Assembly: GCA_036675505.1 (NCBI GenBank)
Contig: JAKFEW010000031.1
Location: 1 to 48,332, forward strand
DNA length: 48,332 bases
Source: JAKFEW01 sp036675505
GTDB lineage: Bacteria; Cyanobacteriota; Sericytochromatia; S15B-MN24; JAQBPE01
Reading direction: 5' to 3'
The position numbers were made by a program, and so were the translations under genes. The notes beneath the pieces were generated by a model. That model had not been told where the DNA came from. It worked only from the letters and a program-made list of their open reading frames with translations, and did not search any database. Shown in pieces: positions 1 through 8,140 of this stretch. Each line of letters opens with the position of its first letter. The stretch's first letter is position 1.

Positions 1-159
1 CGCGGCCGAGGCCGGCGGGGTCGGCGGCGAGCCGACGGGGCTCGCGGCGGCGGCCGGCGGCGCGTCGGCGGGCACCACCGGGACCGGCACGACGCTCATG
101 CCGGCAGGGGTACAGGCCGCCAGAAACGCGGTGAGGGTGACAAGGCCGAGGTATCGCAA
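1..159 (-). CDS. Lipoprotein, N-terminal part only (cut by window edge)
   Basis: The frame runs from a TTG start at 159 to the first base of the window without a stop, giving 53 codons. A good ribosome site (GGAGAAG, 165-171) sits five bases before the TTG and decides this start. The protein begins FLRYLGL-type with a short basic/hydrophobic segment and a lipobox LAAC, then becomes rich in Pro, Ala and Val, as is usual for the linker after a lipidated cysteine. It should be exported and lipid-anchored. A -10-like TATGAT lies at 209-214 on the same strand. The functional domain lies outside the window, so no function can be given. Confidence 0.6.
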   Translation of the reverse strand, partial: MRYLGLVTLTAFLAACTPAGMSVVPVPVVPADAPPAAAASPVGSPPTPPASAA

Positions 160-208
160 GAATTCTTCTCCGAAATGAGCGCAGGTCGGACGATTGAACC
201 GGCCGAGC

Positions 209-214
209 ATCATA
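209..214 (-). promoter_or_regulatory. -10-like element for the truncated lipoprotein
   Basis: TATGAT on the minus strand, about 50 bases before the TTG start at 159. It is preceded by GTGA (extended -10 style). A TTGACG at 250-255 is too far away (35 bases) to be its -35. The element resembles the other -10 boxes of this window. Confidence 0.35.
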
Positions 215-305
215 TCACGAGATATCGTCGGAATGACAGCGTGTACGCACGTCAAGGTGCCGTATCCTTGCCGACCTCCCCGCCGCCCGCCCGGGCGCGG
301 CGCTT

Positions 306-1934
306 TCAACCCTCGCGGCGCAGCTGCTCGGCCCGCGCGGCCTCGGTCGACCAGGCCCCGACGTCGGGCACCAAGCCGCCGTCCGGGTCCGCGGGCGCCG
401 CATGCTCGGTCTCGACGAGGCCCTTGTCGATCTCCTCGAGCGATTCCTCGCCGATCTCTTGCGAGACCAGGCCCTCCCGGATCGCGCCGATCACGGCGGC
501 CTTCTCCACCTGCAGGACGCGCTTGCGGATGCTCGTCAGGGCCACGTCCATGTGCGCCTGGTTCTCGGTGCCGAGCCGGCGCAGCTCGCGCTCCGCCCGC
601 GCGATCGTCACCTGGTAGCGTGCCCGCAGGCGCTCATAGGCCGACTTCGAGAGGATGCCCGCGTCGGCCAGCCCGGCGATCTCGGCCTGCGCGGCCCGCG
701 CGCGGATGAGCGCGAGCTGCTGCTCCTCGAAGCAGCGCTGCAGGCCCGAAACGCCCGCGATGCGCATCAGGCGGATCGCCGGGCCGAGCGAGAGGCCCTG
801 CGCGACCAGCGAGATCAGCACCACGCCGAACGTCACGGTGAGGATCATCCCGCGCTCCGGGATCGAGGTCGGCAAGGAGAGCGCGAGCACCATGGTGAGC
901 GACCCCTTCATATTGCCCCATAGCATCACGTGCTGCCAGGACACGGGCACCGGGCGGGCACCGAGGCGGTGGAGGATCGGGAACCCGCCGTAGATCGCCA
1001 CGGCGCGCCCCGCGACGATCGCCACGATGCAGGCCAGGATCGGCCCGGCCTGGGCGATCAGCGCGTCCGGCCGGATGTTCAGGCCGACCAGCAGGAAGAC
1101 CAGCGAGTTCACGCCGAAGGCGGCGTACTCCCAGAACGAGCCCATCGCGATCTGGCTGGTCGGCGCGAGCGCGCGCTTCCAGCCGTAGTTGCCGACCACC
1201 AGGCCCGCGATCACCACGGCGATCACGCCCGAGACGTGCATGCGCTCGGCGAGGTAGTAGGTGCCGATCGCGAGCAGGACCGAGAGCGAGATCTCGGCCA
1301 GGTGGTCGGGGGCCTCGCGCATCACCCAGGACGCCAGCAGGCCGAGCAGCCCGCCCACCACCACGCCGCCCGCGGACACCACGACGATCTCGACCAATGT
1401 CCCGGCCGGGTGGAACACGCCGGTCACCACGACCGCGAGCACGACGCGGAAGAGCACCAGGGCCGTGCCGTCGTTGAACAGGCTCTCGCCTTCCATGAGG
1501 GTCGCGAGCCGGGTCGGCACCTTGAGGGTGCGGAAGACCGCGAGCACCGCGGCCGTGTCCGTGATCGAGAACATCACGCCCATCAACAGCGCGACCGGCC
1601 AGCTGAAGTTCAGCAAGGCGTGGATGACGACGCCAGTCACGCCGGCCATCGACAGGAACCCGGCGGTCGACAGCAGGCCGACCGGCAAGAGATCCTCGCG
1701 CAGGTGCGTCGCGTCGGTGTTGATCGCCGCCTCGAAGAGCAGGATCGGCAAGAAGAGCCCGAGCACGACCTCGGACTGCAGCTCCACCTGAGGCACCACC
1801 TGCCAGACGCCCAGCACGAGGCCGGCGACGACCAGGGCCGTGCCGTAAGGCACCTGCAGGCGCCGCGCGACGATGGCCACCGCCGTGACGGCGGCCATCA
1901 GTTCGATCAGGAGGAGGAAATGGTCGTTTGCCAC
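306..1934 (-). CDS. CPA1-family cation/proton antiporter
   Basis: The 542-residue protein is an inner-membrane sodium (or potassium)/proton exchanger. About the first 400 residues are a dozen hydrophobic segments. Family signatures are ITDTAAV near residue 124 (D126 equivalent to the ion-site Asp) and ESLFNDGTA near 150-158 (N154-D155, the ND motif of the electroneutral CPA1 group, NhaP/SLC9-like). The last 140 residues are soluble, charged and helical, typical of the regulatory tail. The start is a GTG at 1934; the ribosome site before it is weak. It lies downstream of the SNNG protein on the same strand, 36 bases away, and may be co-transcribed with it. Ion specificity cannot be read from sequence. 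Confidence 0.9.
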   Translation of the reverse strand: MANDHFLLLIELMAAVTAVAIVARRLQVPYGTALVVAGLVLGVWQVVPQVELQSEVVLGLFLPILLFEAAINTDATHLREDLLPVGLLSTAGFLSMAGVTGVVIHALLNFSWPVALLMGVMFSITDTAAVLAVFRTLKVPTRLATLMEGESLFNDGTALVLFRVVLAVVVTGVFHPAGTLVEIVVVSAGGVVVGGLLGLLASWVMREAPDHLAEISLSVLLAIGTYYLAERMHVSGVIAVVIAGLVVGNYGWKRALAPTSQIAMGSFWEYAAFGVNSLVFLLVGLNIRPDALIAQAGPILACIVAIVAGRAVAIYGGFPILHRLGARPVPVSWQHVMLWGNMKGSLTMVLALSLPTSIPERGMILTVTFGVVLISLVAQGLSLGPAIRLMRIAGVSGLQRCFEEQQLALIRARAAQAEIAGLADAGILSKSAYERLRARYQVTIARAERELRRLGTENQAHMDVALTSIRKRVLQVEKAAVIGAIREGLVSQEIGEESLEEIDKGLVETEHAAPADPDGGLVPDVGAWSTEAARAEQLRREG

Positions 1935-1970
1935 GGTACCTAGGAGGATAGCCGGCCGACCGGTCGAACG

Positions 1971-2837
1971 CTACCCACCCAGCCAGGCGAACCCCGAATT
2001 GCTCACCTGCATGCGCGCGCCGTTGTTGGCGACCACCCGCACAGGCGCGAGATCGCCGCTGAAGGCGGCGCCGTTGTTGCTGATGATGCGCGAGACGCCA
2101 TCGGCCGCCCTGCCGGCGGCACGCTTGAGGCCCTCACGGCCCTCCCAGCCCAGCTTGCCGAGCTCGAGCGCCGCGCCGGCCGCCAGGATTGCCGCGCCGA
2201 CCGGCGCGAGTGGCGGCACCATCGCGCCGAGGGCCATCGCGACGCCGCCGACCAGCTTGGCGGCACCCGTGGCCGCGCCCAGCGCGCGCGCCAGGCCGTC
2301 GCGCCCCTGCGCCGCCGCGCCGACCAGCTCGTCGCGCAGCGTGAGCACGCCCGAGGCCACCGCCCCTACCCCGCCGAAGGCCTCCAGCGCCACGCCGACG
2401 CCCGGCACCGCGGCGAGCCGATCGCCGGCTGTGGCCAGGTTCTCGGCGAAGGCACCGAGCGAGGCGGCGATCGCGTCCGGCGAGAACGTGGTGCGCGTGT
2501 ACGCCGCCGCCACCTCCGACAGCGCGGTGATCGTGCCGGCCGCGCCGAGCGCCCGCGCGGCCACAGGCCCGTTGAGGCTGTCGACCTGCGCGGCGATCGT
2601 GTCCAGGTCGATCGCGAGGCCGCCGGCGCCAGCCGACCAGCCCCGCGAGGCCAGCTGCAGGTCGTCCGTGCTCATTCGCCGCGCGGCGGGCGCGGCCTCG
2701 ACGGCGGACACCGCCTGGATCGCCGCCACCTCGGTGACCGCCAGCGGGCCCGTCACGGGGGGCTGCCACGGCTTCCAGACGAGCGGCGCGTCGTTGTCCG
2801 ACGGCCCGCCGACGCCCTGAATCTCTCGCTGCGCCAT
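1971..2837 (-). CDS. Alanine-rich helical protein ending in SNNG-type motifs
   Basis: I do not recognise a family. The 288 residues begin with a polar segment without a signal peptide, then about 180 residues of Ala/Gly-rich, weakly amphipathic or hydrophobic helix (residues 100-235, including MALGAMVPPLAPVGAAILAA), and end in about 39 residues carrying IISNNGA, VVANNGA and QVSNSGF units. The same SNNG unit is tandemly repeated in the large lipoprotein at 45.4 kb. The Ala/Gly helices resemble glycine-zipper or colicin-like membrane-active segments, but this is only an impression. The ATG at 2837 is preceded by a GGGGGCAGG stretch. It is divergent from the EamA gene and upstream of the antiporter. 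Confidence 0.7.
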   Translation of the reverse strand: MAQREIQGVGGPSDNDAPLVWKPWQPPVTGPLAVTEVAAIQAVSAVEAAPAARRMSTDDLQLASRGWSAGAGGLAIDLDTIAAQVDSLNGPVAARALGAAGTITALSEVAAAYTRTTFSPDAIAASLGAFAENLATAGDRLAAVPGVGVALEAFGGVGAVASGVLTLRDELVGAAAQGRDGLARALGAATGAAKLVGGVAMALGAMVPPLAPVGAAILAAGAALELGKLGWEGREGLKRAAGRAADGVSRIISNNGAAFSGDLAPVRVVANNGARMQVSNSGFAWLGG

Positions 2838-2931
2838 CGTGCCTGCCCCCAGCGACCGTTCGATGATCCGTCACTGGGGTATTCATACCCCGGTTGCCCG
2901 GTTCCAAAGGGTCCACGAAGGGACGCCGTCC

Positions 2932-3366
2932 TTGAACGCCACCACCATCGGCCTCACGATCGCCACGATCGTCTTGTGGGGCCTCATCCCGATCTTCGAC
3001 AAGGTCGCGCTCGCGAGCTACCCGGCCTCCCCGCTCGTCGGCATCGCGATCCGCGCCGGCGCCGTTTGCGTGGTCGCCCTTCCGCTCGCCGTGTTCCTCG
3101 GCGATGGGCCCGCAGCCGTCCGCGCCATGCCAGCCCGGGCGCTCGCCTGCTACGTCGCGAGCGGCGTCCTCTCGCTGCTGCTCGCGCAATATGCCTATTA
3201 CGCGCTGCTCAAGCAGGCCGAGGTCTCGCGCGTCTTCCCCTTCCTGTTCGCGGCCGCGCCGATCGTGACCATGGTGGTGGGCGTCGGCGCGCTCGGCGAG
3301 ACGCTGACCACCAGGCAGCTGCTCGGCGCGGCGCTGGTCATCGGCGGCGGCCTGCTGCTTTTGTGA
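2932..3366 (+). CDS. Half-size EamA/DMT-family membrane transporter
   Basis: A TTG start at 2932 follows GAAGGGA (2918-2924) with good spacing; upstream in-frame codons encode polar sequence that does not look like protein. The resulting 144-residue product has five hydrophobic segments and ends in GAALVIGGGLLLL, a typical end of one EamA repeat. Normal EamA proteins carry two such repeats (about 300 residues); single-repeat forms are known and act as dimers. It would export or import small metabolites; the substrate is unknown. No second half follows, since the downstream DNA is AT-rich repeat sequence. Confidence 0.8.
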   Translation: MNATTIGLTIATIVLWGLIPIFDKVALASYPASPLVGIAIRAGAVCVVALPLAVFLGDGPAAVRAMPARALACYVASGVLSLLLAQYAYYALLKQAEVSRVFPFLFAAAPIVTMVVGVGALGETLTTRQLLGAALVIGGGLLLL

Positions 3367-3416
3367 GCCCGCGGGACGCCATTCCATCAAGATCAATGAC
3401 GGTTGAACAAGTGTTC

Positions 3417-3565
3417 GTTTTGAGATTTGAGTATTGAGATTTGAGTTGCTTCGGTGTTCGTGCAAACCTCCTCGGCGGGCTCCTCGGCTACCTTGCCCAA
3501 CCCAAGGTGCGTGGATCCAAGTTTTCAGTTGCCCAACTCAAATCCCAAAACTCAAATCTCAAAAC
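3417..3565. repeat. AT-rich inverted repeat, 32-bp arms (30/32 identical)
   Basis: The left arm 3417-3448 and right arm 3534-3565 are reverse complements with two mismatches. Each arm contains two direct copies of TTGAGATTTGAG (one copy in the right arm has a G for A). The arms are far more AT-rich than the surroundings and enclose 85 bases of ordinary GC content. No transposase is present. It could be a decayed MITE-like element or a large cruciform; it follows the EamA stop codon and precedes the lipoprotein promoter. Confidence 0.8.
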
Positions 3566-3623
3566 TTGATCCGCCTTCCCCTCCCGTCACCTTGATGGCT
3601 GGGACCCCCGGCCGCCAGAATGG

Positions 3624-3629
3624 TACGAT
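3624..3629 (+). promoter_or_regulatory. Extended -10 box, leaderless type
   Basis: TGGTACGATGG: TACGAT at 3624-3629 ends seven bases before the ATG at 3637. Transcription would begin at or next to the start codon. No Shine-Dalgarno sequence is present. Confidence 0.45.
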
Positions 3630-3636
3630 GGCCGGC

Positions 3637-4335
3637 ATGACCCGCGCCGCCGTCACGCTGCCCCTCTCCCTGCTCCTCGTCGCGGCCTGCCAGCCCGCGC
3701 CGCTCGCCCCCGAGCCGCCGGCCGGCGGCGAAGCGGGAACGGCGATCTTCGGCACGGTGAAGCTGCCGCGCCGGCTGGTGCTGATCCCGAGTCCGCCCGC
3801 CTACCCGCAACCGCCGTCGCCGCTGCCGTCGGGCGCCGAGCTGCCGGCCGCCTTCGCCGAGGTCTTCTGCTCGGACGCCGCGGGTACGCGCATTCCTGGC
3901 ATCACCAAGGAGAAGACCAACGAAGACGGCGCCTACAGGCTGCGCAGCGTGCCGATCGGCTACGCCTACGTGGTCAACGCCGTTTACCGCGACGTCGACG
4001 GCCGCCCGCTGCGCCTGCGCACGCTCGCCCGCGTCGTGGACGGCCCCGTGGAGGCGCCGCTCGATACGGCGACCACGGTCGTCGCCGAGGCGGCGCTCGC
4101 GGGCCAGACCGGCCTGCTGGTCGGGTTCCCCACGGACGCCTGGGCGCGCGCGGTCAAGGTCGCCGCGGCGCGCATCGCGCCGGAGGGACCGACCGACATC
4201 GGCGACCCGGCGCTGGTGGCGGCGGCGATCGCCCGCCTGCGCGCCGACGATCAGGCCTGGGCATCGGACGTCGACGCACTGCGCGCGGGTCTCGGCATGC
4301 CTGCGCCTGCCATGTCGCCACCGGCGGCACGCTAG
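3637..4335 (+). CDS. Lipoprotein with a carboxypeptidase-regulatory-like beta domain
   Basis: With the ATG at 3637 the product is 232 residues and starts MTRAAVTLPLSLLLVAAC, a clear lipoprotein signal with lipobox LVAAC. (An ATG at 3628 would add only MAG.) After a Pro/Ala linker comes a segment with a polymorphic-toxin-free, beta-rich look: EVFCSDAAG..., TNEDGAYRLRSVPIGYAYVV, RLRTLARVV, then LDTATTVVAEAAL leading into alpha helices. The G-x-Y-x-L...YVVNAV pattern is that of Ig-like or carboxypeptidase-regulatory-like repeats. The same order (beta domain, then DTATTVVA-type helix) recurs in the lipoproteins at 8141 and 45411. It is exported and membrane-anchored; its partner or ligand is unknown. 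Confidence 0.75.
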   Translation: MTRAAVTLPLSLLLVAACQPAPLAPEPPAGGEAGTAIFGTVKLPRRLVLIPSPPAYPQPPSPLPSGAELPAAFAEVFCSDAAGTRIPGITKEKTNEDGAYRLRSVPIGYAYVVNAVYRDVDGRPLRLRTLARVVDGPVEAPLDTATTVVAEAALAGQTGLLVGFPTDAWARAVKVAAARIAPEGPTDIGDPALVAAAIARLRADDQAWASDVDALRAGLGMPAPAMSPPAAR

Positions 4336-4350
4336 CGCGCCCGAATCGGG

Positions 4351-4356
4351 TATCAT
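4351..4356 (+). promoter_or_regulatory. -10 box of ovoA
   Basis: GGGTATCATGG, the same pattern as other -10 boxes here. It predicts an untranslated leader of about 45 bases to the ATG at 4408. The alternative ATG at 4360 lies only three bases after the box, which argues against it as the start. Confidence 0.45.
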
Positions 4357-4407
4357 GGAATGCGGCCGGATCGCCCGGTCGTCTGCTTCCCGAGGTATCG
4401 AACGACC

Positions 4408-6846
4408 ATGAACGTCTCCCCGCGCACCGCCGATGCCACCGCCGATCTCTGGCGCCGCAACCTGGGTCGCATGGCCGGCGAACGGCTGGTCGGCGAGCGT
4501 GGTGATTGGTGGTGGACCGGCACGCATCCGATGGGCTGCGCGGGATTCATGTCGGACGGCGCGCTCACCTCGCTGCCGCAGCTCGACCTCGCGCGGGCCG
4601 AGCGCGACGCCCTCCAGGACTACTTCGACAACGGCTGGGCGCTCTCCGAGACGCTCTTCGCGGCCCTCCGGTCGGAGGAGGCCTTCTACCGCCCACCGGT
4701 CCACCGCCTGCGCCACCCGCTGATCTTCTACTTCGGCCACCCGGCCTGCCTGTACGTGAACAAGCTGCGGCTCGCCGGCGTGCTCCAGGGGCCCGTGAAC
4801 GCCGCGTTCGAGGCGCTCTTCGAGACGGGCGTCGACGAGATGTCCTGGGACGACATGGCGAAGAACGACGAGGCCTGGCCCTCGGTCGAGGAGGTGCTGG
4901 CCTACCGCCGCCAGGTCCACGCGCTCGTGAGCGACGTGATCCAGAACCACCCAGGCGTGGGGCCGGGCGCGACGTTCGCCGACGGCAGCCCGCTCTGGGC
5001 GCTCGCGATGGGCTTCGAGCATGAGCGCATCCACCTCGAGACCTCATCCGTGCTGATCCGCGAGCTGCCGGTCGCGCTGGTGCAGCCCCCGGCGTTCTGG
5101 CCGAGCGCTCACCCCTCGGCGCTGGCGGCGTCCAGCGCGCTGCCGGGCGAAGGCGTGGATTTCCCGGCGAACCCGCTGGTGGCGATCGCCGGCGAAACGG
5201 TCACGCTCGGCAAGCCGGCCGACTTCCCGTCGTTCGCCTGGGACAACGCGTACGGCGCCGACATGCGCGCCGTCGCGCCCTTCCGCGCGGCGCGCCAGCT
5301 CGTGAGCAACGGCGAGTACCACGCGTTCGTGGCGGACGGCGGCTACCGCGACCCACGCTGGTGGAGCGAAGCGGGCTGGGGCTGGCGGGCGTTCGGCAAC
5401 GTGAAGTGGCCGACCTTTTGGGTGCCCGACGGTCCGGCGGGCTCGCACCGCTTCGCGCTCCGCGCGCCCTTCGCCGTGATCGCGATGCCGTGGTCCTGGC
5501 CGGTCGAGGTCAACTACCACGAGGCCAAGGCCTACGCCGCGTGGCGCTCGGCGCGCGACGGCGCGGCGTACCGGCTGCCCACGGAGGCCGAGCATCACCT
5601 GCTGCGCGACGAGGGCGATCGCCAGGCCGCGGCGGTGGTCGAGCTCGACCCGGTGATGGTGGAGGACGGCGCAGGCATGGCCGCGCGCGGGCGCAACGTC
5701 AACCTCGCCTACGGCTCGCCGATGCCGGTGGACGCGGGCGAGACCAGCTCCGCCGGCGTGATCGGCGCGATGGGCAACGCCTGGACCTGGTGCGAGGACC
5801 ACTTCCACCCGCTGCCGGGTGCCAAGCTGGACCCGCTCTACGACGACTTCAGCGCGCCGTGCTACGACGGCGAGCACCAGATGATCCTGGGCGGCTCCTT
5901 CGCCAGCACCGGCGAGGAAGCGAGCGTCTGGGCGCGTTACCACTTCCGGCCGCACTTCCACCAGTTCGCCGGCATCCGCCTGGTCGCGGCGGCCCACTGC
6001 GACGCCGTGCACGTGGGCCGCCGCGGCGTGGCGCTCGCGGCGGTCATCGCGGCCGAACAGACCGTGCCGGTGGCGGGGGTGGGCGCGAATCCGTATGAAT
6101 CCCGGCGGTCGGTCGACGAGTACATGTTGATGCACCACGGCGCCCCCGCCGACGTGATGCCCTGGCCGGCAGGCCCCGTCGACGGCCTGGATTTCGCCGG
6201 CCGCTGCGCCCGCCTGCTGATCGACGCCTGCCAGGAGGCCGGCGTGCCCACGAACCGCGTGCTCGATCTCGGCTGCGCCGTGGGCGGCGCGAGCTTCGAG
6301 CTCGCCCGCGCGTTCGGCGAGGTCGTCGGTGCGGACTGGAGCCAGGCCTTCGTGGACGCCGCCGAGGGGCTCCGCCGCGACGGCGAGGCCACCTACTTCC
6401 TGCGCCACGAGGGCGACGTCGGCGAGGAGCGCCGGGTGGTGCTCGATCCGGCGATCGCGCGCGACCGCCTGCGCTTCGAGCGCGCCGACGCCCAGGACCC
6501 GCCCGCTCACTGGTCGAACTTCGACGCGGCGTTGCTCGCGAACCTGGTGGACCGCCTGAACGACCCGGCCGCCTGTCTCGCGCGCCTGCCGGGGCTGATC
6601 GCCTCGGGCGGGCTGGTGGTGTTGACGACGCCCTACACCTGGCTCGCGGAGTTCACGCCGCGCGAGCGCTGGCTGGGCGGCCACGTGCGCGACGGCGCGA
6701 CGGTGCGCGGCGCCGACGGGCTGCGCGCCGCGCTCGCGGGCTCGTTCGAGCTGGTGCGCGAGGCCGACCTGCCCTTCGTGATCCGCGAGCACGCCCGGAA
6801 GTTCCAGTGGAGCATGGCCCACGCCACGGTCTGGCGGCGGCGCTAG
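4408..6846 (+). CDS. ovoA: Ovothiol synthase: 5-histidylcysteine sulfoxide synthase / mercaptohistidine N-methyltransferase
   Basis: The 812-residue product matches the complete OvoA architecture. Residues 10-220 are the DinB-like domain with the non-haem iron ligands: H111 (FYFGHPACL) and H205-x3-H209 (FEHERIHLET). Residues about 250-550 form the formylglycine-generating-enzyme-like (C-type lectin) sulfoxide synthase domain, including the NAWTW and GGSFAS-type core. From about residue 600 a class I SAM methyltransferase follows (VLDLGCAVGGASF near 618). Known OvoA enzymes join cysteine and histidine with oxygen to 5-histidylcysteine sulfoxide and then N-methylate the mercaptohistidine; the C-S lyase step (OvoB) is encoded elsewhere. 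EgtB (ergothioneine) lacks this methyltransferase, so OvoA is preferred. A cytosolic redox-protection role is inferred. The gene stands alone. Confidence 0.93.
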   Translation: MNVSPRTADATADLWRRNLGRMAGERLVGERGDWWWTGTHPMGCAGFMSDGALTSLPQLDLARAERDALQDYFDNGWALSETLFAALRSEEAFYRPPVHRLRHPLIFYFGHPACLYVNKLRLAGVLQGPVNAAFEALFETGVDEMSWDDMAKNDEAWPSVEEVLAYRRQVHALVSDVIQNHPGVGPGATFADGSPLWALAMGFEHERIHLETSSVLIRELPVALVQPPAFWPSAHPSALAASSALPGEGVDFPANPLVAIAGETVTLGKPADFPSFAWDNAYGADMRAVAPFRAARQLVSNGEYHAFVADGGYRDPRWWSEAGWGWRAFGNVKWPTFWVPDGPAGSHRFALRAPFAVIAMPWSWPVEVNYHEAKAYAAWRSARDGAAYRLPTEAEHHLLRDEGDRQAAAVVELDPVMVEDGAGMAARGRNVNLAYGSPMPVDAGETSSAGVIGAMGNAWTWCEDHFHPLPGAKLDPLYDDFSAPCYDGEHQMILGGSFASTGEEASVWARYHFRPHFHQFAGIRLVAAAHCDAVHVGRRGVALAAVIAAEQTVPVAGVGANPYESRRSVDEYMLMHHGAPADVMPWPAGPVDGLDFAGRCARLLIDACQEAGVPTNRVLDLGCAVGGASFELARAFGEVVGADWSQAFVDAAEGLRRDGEATYFLRHEGDVGEERRVVLDPAIARDRLRFERADAQDPPAHWSNFDAALLANLVDRLNDPAACLARLPGLIASGGLVVLTTPYTWLAEFTPRERWLGGHVRDGATVRGADGLRAALAGSFELVREADLPFVIREHARKFQWSMAHATVWRRR

Positions 6847-6878
6847 CGCCCGCTGAGCCGGGCCGGGACCACGCGAGC

Positions 6879-7358
6879 TCAGAACTGCGCGAGCTCCACG
6901 GTCGTGTCGAAGATCTTCGCCGCCGGCGCGAAGGCGCGCACCTCGAAGGGCTTGCCGCCTCGCGGCGGCACGTCCTCGATGGTCGCGACCACATGCGAAA
7001 GCTCGCGCTCGCCGTCCTTGAAGGAGACGCCCACGATGACGCGCTGGCACGGCACGTCGCGCGCGTTCAGCAGCCGGCCCGAGACGCGGTAGTAGCCCTC
7101 GCTGTCGCGAATGCCGCGCACGTCGCGCAGCAGCAGGTCCAGCTTCGGGTCGCGCAGCTCCACCACCGCCTCGTCCGGCAGGTGGCCCGGCGTGATCACG
7201 CTGTAGAACACCAGCCCCGCGAAGGCGCCGACGACGGCCGAGAGCAGGTGATAGAGATCCATTCCGCGGCGCCTGGCGGGCGGCTTCGGCGGCACGGGCG
7301 GCGTGCCCGCTCGCCGGCGGGCGTCGGCGGGCGTGCGGGGCCTGGGCGTCGGGGGCAT
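6879..7358 (-). CDS. Small membrane-anchored protein, FxLYD/DUF3426-like
   Basis: The ATG at 7358 lies one base after the mobA stop, so the two are co-translated; an internal ATG at 7262 (MDLYHLLSAVV) is a possible later start. The first 32 residues are Pro/Arg-rich, followed by one transmembrane helix (LLSAVVGAFAGLVFYSVI) and an approximately 100-residue outer domain with beta strands: YYRVSGRLLNARDVPCQRVIVGVSF...VEVRAFAP. This pattern of 'G-x-v-x-N' strands and a C-terminal F/L tail resembles the FxLYD/DUF3426 domain found on small envelope proteins. Function is unknown. The link to mobA is positional only. Confidence 0.7.
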   Translation of the reverse strand: MPPTPRPRTPADARRRAGTPPVPPKPPARRRGMDLYHLLSAVVGAFAGLVFYSVITPGHLPDEAVVELRDPKLDLLLRDVRGIRDSEGYYRVSGRLLNARDVPCQRVIVGVSFKDGERELSHVVATIEDVPPRGGKPFEVRAFAPAAKIFDTTVELAQF

Positions 7359-7359
7359 G

Positions 7360-7959
7360 TCAACCTTCGGCGGCGGCGAGGGTGGTGAGCGCCTGCCGGT
7401 AGTCCTCCGGCGTGTTCAGGTTCTGCAACGAGTGCAGGTCGGGATCGTACGGCAGCAGCTCGTCTTCGCGCACGTAGTGGACTTTCAGCCGCGGGTAGAG
7501 CCCCATCACGCGGCGCTCGCCCGCATGCAAGGCCTCGGCGATCGTCGGCAGCACGCGGCGATCGTAGACCGCGCAGATGGGCGAGAGCGCCTCGTGCGTG
7601 AGCGGCACGACGACGTCGCCCCAGCTGCGCAAGCTCCACAGGTAATCGAGCAGCAAGTGGTTCAGGAAGGGCATGTCGCAGCCCACCACCAGGTTGTGGA
7701 CGCCGCGCGAGGCGAGCAGGCCCGCGAAGATGCCGCCCAGCGGCCCTTGCCCGGGCTCGACGTCCGTCACGATGCGGATGTCCGGCAGGTGCATATGCTG
7801 CTCGGGCTGGTTGGTCACGAGGATCAGGTCCTCGAAATGGGGGCGCAGCTCGTCGACGACGCGCTGGAGCAGCGGGCGATCGCCGAAGCGCATCAGCGCC
7901 TTGTCCTCGCCCATGCGGGAGCTCTTGCCGCCCGCCAGGATGATGGCCGTCTTGAACAT
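7360..7959 (-). CDS. mobA: Molybdenum cofactor guanylyltransferase
   Basis: Adds GMP from GTP to molybdopterin to form the guanine dinucleotide cofactor of bacterial molybdoenzymes, in the cytosol. The 199-residue product starts with the nucleotidyltransferase signature LAGGKSSRMGEDKAL, followed by GQGPLGGIFAGL and CDMPF (metal-binding Asp), all in family order and at the usual length. The ATG at 7959 has an excellent ribosome site (GAGGAGG, about 7 bases upstream), so the in-frame ATG-proximal extension to 7992 is not used. No other molybdopterin gene is in the window. A TATAAT lies at 7991-7996 and a Pho-box-like pair of octamers just upstream of it. Confidence 0.92.
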   Translation of the reverse strand: MFKTAIILAGGKSSRMGEDKALMRFGDRPLLQRVVDELRPHFEDLILVTNQPEQHMHLPDIRIVTDVEPGQGPLGGIFAGLLASRGVHNLVVGCDMPFLNHLLLDYLWSLRSWGDVVVPLTHEALSPICAVYDRRVLPTIAEALHAGERRVMGLYPRLKVHYVREDELLPYDPDLHSLQNLNTPEDYRQALTTLAAAEG

Positions 7960-7990
7960 CGGCACCTCCTCCGGTCGATGACCGTGCCTC

Positions 7991-7996
7991 ATTATA
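7991..7996 (-). promoter_or_regulatory. -10 box (TATAAT) of mobA
   Basis: TGTATAATGAGG on the minus strand, a perfect -10 hexamer 31 bases before the mobA start. No TTGACA is seen 16-18 bases upstream; that place is taken by the octamer repeats at 8009-8027. Confidence 0.5.
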
Positions 7997-8008
7997 CACA
8001 GTAGGCGG

Positions 8009-8027
8009 TTTTACCCGGCCTTAATCC
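8009..8027 (+). promoter_or_regulatory. Pho-box-like octamer pair
   Basis: TTTTACCC-GGC-CTTAATCC: two octamers 11 bases apart, similar to the repeats before the genes at 14039 (minus), 36258 and 37247. The site lies between mobA (minus) and the lipoprotein at 8141 (plus), so either could be the target; it is 12 bases from the mobA -10 box. Confidence 0.3.
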
Positions 8028-8140
8028 GGAAAATGATGGGCCGGGTGCCATCCTGGGAAATGCCCGCCCGTCTGGGTATATGTGCATCAGGCGCACCGTG
8101 CGCCGGTTGCGCGGAGCGTCCTGACACAGGGGGTGTCGTC

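Noticed and set aside
3481..3636. Coding extension of the 3637 lipoprotein back to 3454
   Set aside because: It would translate the inverted repeat arm; the lipoprotein signal begins at 3637 and a -10 box lies just before it.
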